From the NCBI GenBank assembly GCA_024291935.2, contig CM044321.1, forward strand, positions 61,684,985-61,748,984: a DNA stretch of 64,000 nt, in the 5' to 3' direction. The number at the start of each line of letters is the position of its first letter. The first letter of the stretch is position 1. The notes below the pieces were generated by a model that did no database searches, was not told where the DNA came from, and saw only the letters and a program-made list of their open reading frames with translations. The translations under genes were made by a program, and so were the position numbers. The DNA comes from Okapia johnstoni. Taxonomy: Eukaryota; Chordata; Mammalia; Artiodactyla; Giraffidae. This document shows, piece after piece, positions 60,379-64,000 of the stretch.

Positions 60379-61329
60379 TCACAGCGAACAGTCATGGCCA
60401 AGAACAAAACTTCAAAATATCGAGAGGGTGTGATGTATTATACTCTGTGCTTCCCTTTATTATGTCTCTGTGCATTGATACTACTTATTTTTCTCCTGTC
60501 ACTTCACTGTCCTAAAATGTATATATTTGGAAAATGAGGAAGTGCTCTTTATAAGCGCTCATCTATATACAGATATTTCATAAACCTCTCCTGTGGTTAT
60601 GAAAGAAGAGGTAGGAAACATATTGAAATTATTTGGCTCACTTTTCTTTATTACTTTTCATTTCTCCCCAAACGCAACAAGCTGACTTTCAATGGAACTT
60701 CATGATAAGTATTTTTTTATTATTAAATAATTCACATCCAGAACTTATATGCCTAGTTGCTTTGATTCTAGCTGATCTGGTTGCTGTGAATTCTCTCAGA
60801 AATTCAGCCCTACAGATCCTCCCAGGCTTCTAGACAACAAGCAAAAACAGCTTTAGATGTTGGAACCGTGTGAAGGGGCCCACAAGGGCCTTTCATAGAT
60901 TTTCCAGTTACTTTTTTTTTTTTAAAGGCAGGTCCTCCTTTGAATGGCAAACATGGAGAACCAGCTATTTACTTATGTCTAAAATGTAAATCTTCCCAGA
61001 ATTGAATTTGGTTTGGGTCCAGTGGGGTTGCAAGTTTCCTGGATGATTTCTTTGAGACAATTCTTGGGTGGAGCTGGACTCTCTTCAGAGGAGGAGCTGG
61101 AATTTTCCTTCAGCCCCCACAAGCCCTCAAGGTCTTGGCAGCACTTTGTCCTTGGCCTCCGACTCGCTTCTCCGCTTTCTAAGGCCATTCCATTTTCTAG
61201 GAGTCTTTCTGCTTCTTTCCAGCCCCATTCCTAGGTGCTTCCAGGCTCTCTCTCCATCTCAGGAACCAAACTCACACCTGCCCGGAGTCAGCCTTTTCTG
61301 CCACCTCCTCAGGCTGGACACCTCATTCT

Positions 61330-61545
61330 GGTATTTAAGGCCCTGCCCACTACTTATGACCCACGTTAACCTGGACAAATGACTTAACCTCTCTCAGCCT
61401 CAATTTCTTCATCTGTAAAATGGGAATAATAATACGTCTTATCTGGCATGGTTAATGAAGTGAGGTCCACACATGTAGACGTCTTAGCGCAGAGTCTGGT
61501 ACCCAGTAAGGGCTAGTAGTTTTTATAAAGATGATTATTTACTGT
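61330..61545 (-). mobile_element. MIR SINE
   Basis: Well-preserved reverse MIR: CTCTCTCAGCCTCAATTTCT, TCATCTGTAAAATGGGAATA, GCGCAGAGTCTGGTACCCAG. Confidence 0.85.
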
Positions 61546-62057
61546 ACCCAGAGAAGCAAGAGATCTTTATTTTTTTTCCTGTGTATGGCAATGTCTCCTG
61601 GCCAGTGTCCTAATAGGATGGATTCAGCAGGTTCAGCTCCATCGTCTGCAAGGCCTGGGGGCAAGAATACTAATTCCGCCCACTCTCACTTTGTTCCCAC
61701 TCTCAGCTCTGCCCCTTGCTCCGAGGTGCCTCATTCAGGCACTTGTGGGATCCCCCAGCCTGCAAGTCTCAGCTTAGTCCAAACCCACCTCCCTCCTGTC
61801 CTGCAAACAGCCACTCCTCAGCCACCTTGCCAGCCAAAGAATACGCTCCCCACAGGCTGGTTGAGGCTGGAGACCTTGGGTGGGCAATGCCATCCTGGGA
61901 ACCCAGAGTGTAATGGAGGAGAGGAAGGTGGCATGGGCTTGGTGCCTTGAATTGTCCTCCATCGAGAGGCGTGGCTGGAGGATGCCTAGAGCAGGGCAGT
62001 CCAGCAGGAGGGACTCGGGGCGGGGGCCCTGACTGTCGGGAGGGAAGCAGGTGGTGG

Positions 62058-62400
62058 TAAAAAAAAAAAAAAAAAGTTATTTATTTCATTTTATTTTTAT
62101 TTTTTAAAATTTTTATTGGAGTGTAGCTGCTTTACAATGTTGTGTGAATTTCTACTGTAGAGCAAAATGAATCAGCTAATGTAGATGTATGTCCCCTCTT
62201 TTTTGGACTTCCTTCCCATTCAGGTCACTGCAGAGCATTGAGGAGAGCTCCCTGTGCTATACAGTAGGTTCCCTTTAGTTATCTCTCTTATACGTAGTAT
62301 CAGTAGTGTAGATACATCCATTTCAATCTCCAAATTCATCCTATGCCCCATTTCACCCTTAATATCTATTTATTTATTCTCTACGTCTGTGCCTCTATTT
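62058..62400 (-). mobile_element. L1 3' end (ruminant)
   Basis: Starts at a purine-to-A run (62060-62076), then TTTTATTGGAGTGTAGCTGC, CAGAGCATTGAGGAGAGCTC, CTATACAGTAGGTTCCCTTT. Confidence 0.85.
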
Positions 62401-63613
62401 CTGCTTTGTAAATAAGATCGTCTATACCACCTTACAAGGACTACGCTTTAGAGAGGGCTGTTTGTCTACATTCCATCTCTCTAGCCAGCTGGGGGCCCTT
62501 GTGTCCATACAGTTACAGGGTGATATGCCAACAGTGTGGGTGGGTGCCCACCCTTCCCACTGACAACCCCCCAAGGGCTCCCTTTTCATGACCACTAGAT
62601 CTCCTTTGGACCAGCCCCAAGGAATGTGAATTTCCTTCAATGCCCACTTCTTGCTATTGTGACGTCTGCCCTCCCCTTTTCCAGAGCTCTGTGCAGAGCA
62701 GTAACACACAAGTTTCTATGCCTCCCCTTCCCTAAGTTTCTTCTGCTTGGCATTTGCTGGGTTGACACAGAAGAGGCACTGCATGAAGCTCATCTTAAAT
62801 ACCAGGGAACTTGGGAGAATCTCAGGATACAGAGGGAGTGAAAGAGATCTGTTTGCTGGTTATAAGTAACATCTGACTCTAGAAATGCTAATAAACCATG
62901 AAGGTCAGCACACCCCACTTCCTGCAGAAGCAAGGTGATGGTTCACCTGCTCCTTTAGAATATATGGGTACGTTTAGTTCAGCAGCCTTCCTTTTATTAC
63001 TGAGAGTCTCGGCACCACATGTTGTGCATATTACTGGAAGGGATTTGGGGTGAAGTGTTAACTCCCTGAAAATTAATTTTTTTAGAAGTAATTTGGCAAG
63101 AAAAAGTTATGAAAAATAATTCAGTAGCGAATGCACAATCGAGAGAGAGCCCATGTGTTGGATAGTAAAACCTCCCCAGAAAAGAAAATCGATGGCTTTA
63201 ATTATGTATTGTCAGAGTGACATTTGGAACCTGAGCAGGAGTACCACCCCTGGAGTGCTAACTATTGAGTTCTAGAAGTGGAAGCTTGGCTTCCTTCCCT
63301 CCTGAGCAGGAATGCTTTGTTCTGGGGTCTCAAGGACCCAGTTCTCCACCTGTGGCCCAGCTCTCAATAAGCAGTTGATTAGTTCACAAGTGGGCTGGTC
63401 TGATGAAATCCCTTTGTGTATAAAGCTCTGTACAAGGGAAGGAGTTTCTTTCAGGGTTTGTTTTCGATTTTTTTTTCCTGAAGAAATTGCCTTCTCTGAT
63501 ATTCCAAATAGTGGGCTACAGAACATGGATTTCTTGTATTGTTACTAGAGGTTCAATACATACAGGGATTTATCATTTAAAAGTTTGGGAAATGTTGCAT
63601 TAAAAATAAATCT

Positions 63614-63750
63614 AGGTACTTCCTTAGAGATCCAGTGGTTAAGACTCTGTGCTTTCACTTTAAGGGGCAAGGGTTCGATTCCTGGCCAGGAAACTAAGAT
63701 CCCACATGCCTTGTGGCAAGGACAAAAACAAACAAGCAAAAAAAAAAACT
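63614..63750 (+). mobile_element. CHR-type SINE, short
   Basis: GGTACTTCCTTAGAGATCCA, GGGTTCGATTCCTGGCCAGG, CTAAGATCCCACATGCCTTG and a poly(A). Confidence 0.87.
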
Positions 63751-63774
63751 TGCTTCTGGGTGTAGATCTAGAAT

Positions 63775-64000
63775 GATTGAAAGCAAAGTCTTCAAGAGAT
63801 ATTTGCACAACCATGTTCATAACAGCATTATTCATAATAGCTAAAACATAGAAGTAACCCAAGTGTCCATTGACTGATGAGTGGATAAACAAAATGTGGG
63901 CTATACATTCAAAGAAATATTATTCAGCCATTAAAAAGGAAGGAAGTTCTTACACACGCTACAAATATAGATGCAATTCAAGGACATTATGCTAAGTGAA
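63775..64000 (+). mobile_element. L1 fragment running off the window
   Basis: ATTTGCACAACCATGTTCAT, AACAGCATTATTCATAATAG, CCCAAGTGTCCATTGACTGA, AAATATTATTCAGCCATTAA and CATTATGCTAAGTGAA are the classic end-of-ORF2/3' UTR words of mammalian L1. The element continues past the right edge. Confidence 0.9.

Larger units (their letters stand above)
41971..64000. other. Intergenic stretches without a recognised feature
   Basis: Downstream of LHFPL6 I see nothing identifiable in 42441-43978, 45441-46149, 47031-47444, 48163-48902, 48978-49643, 49760-50094, 50791-51539, 52381-52757, 53181-54644, 54986-55369, 56346-57256, 57471-58127, 58456-58834, 59096-59859, 60386-61329, 61546-62057 and 62401-63613. 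None shows an exon with plausible splice sites and a family match. Confidence 0.55.

Noticed and set aside
61531..61950. 139-codon plus-strand Pro/Ser/Gln-rich frame
   Set aside because: Composition only. No splice or start context and no known family. It begins in a MIR relic.

Overview
The window comes from a ruminant, almost certainly a bovid such as cattle. The evidence is its interspersed repeats: dozens of Bov-tA/Bov-A SINEs, CHR-type SINEs, BovB (RTE) LINE fragments, ruminant L1 3' ends and a bovine-type mariner MITE. Older mammalian repeats (MIR, L2, L1M, MLT1, hAT) lie beneath them. There are no prokaryotic features, RNA genes, CRISPR arrays or operons. Nearly all the short ORFs are chance frames or repeat translations.

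One protein-coding gene is present, on the + strand: the 3' half of LHFPL6 (formerly LHFP, lipoma HMGIC fusion partner), a four-helix membrane protein of the LHFPL family. Positions 1-19860 are the end of the upstream intron. The penultimate exon is 19861-19959 (99 bp). Next comes a 20,884-bp intron (19960-40843), then the last coding exon at 40844-40962 and the 3' UTR, which ends at an AATAAA (41921) and a GU-rich stretch near 41945. The two exons join in frame through a split glycine codon and read ...[15 protein letters not shown]... through to a ...KQYPY C-terminus. The promoter, 5' UTR and N-terminal two-thirds of the protein lie upstream of the window.

From about 41950 to 64000 is 3' intergenic DNA in which I recognise no gene. 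It holds SINEs, L1/L2/MIR relics, a Tc1/mariner MITE, and a CpG-rich segment at 44751-45440 that I suspect is an LTR-type repeat but cannot prove.

I did not find a previously undescribed system. The observations most worth a second look are: (i) the last exon begins with GTAAGT directly after its AG acceptor, so splicing recreates a strong 5' splice site, as at recursive-splice exons; (ii) an almost perfect 26-bp-arm hairpin in the last intron (27276-27349); (iii) a 22-bp BovA stub flanked by exact 12-bp target-site duplications (9576-9621); (iv) a tandemly duplicated MIR segment; (v) a G-quadruplex motif inside the suspected LTR; and (vi) two 1.5-unit composite SINEs with the same junction. 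Repeat names come from remembered consensus sequences, not a database search, and boundaries are accurate to about 10 bp unless target-site duplications are given.
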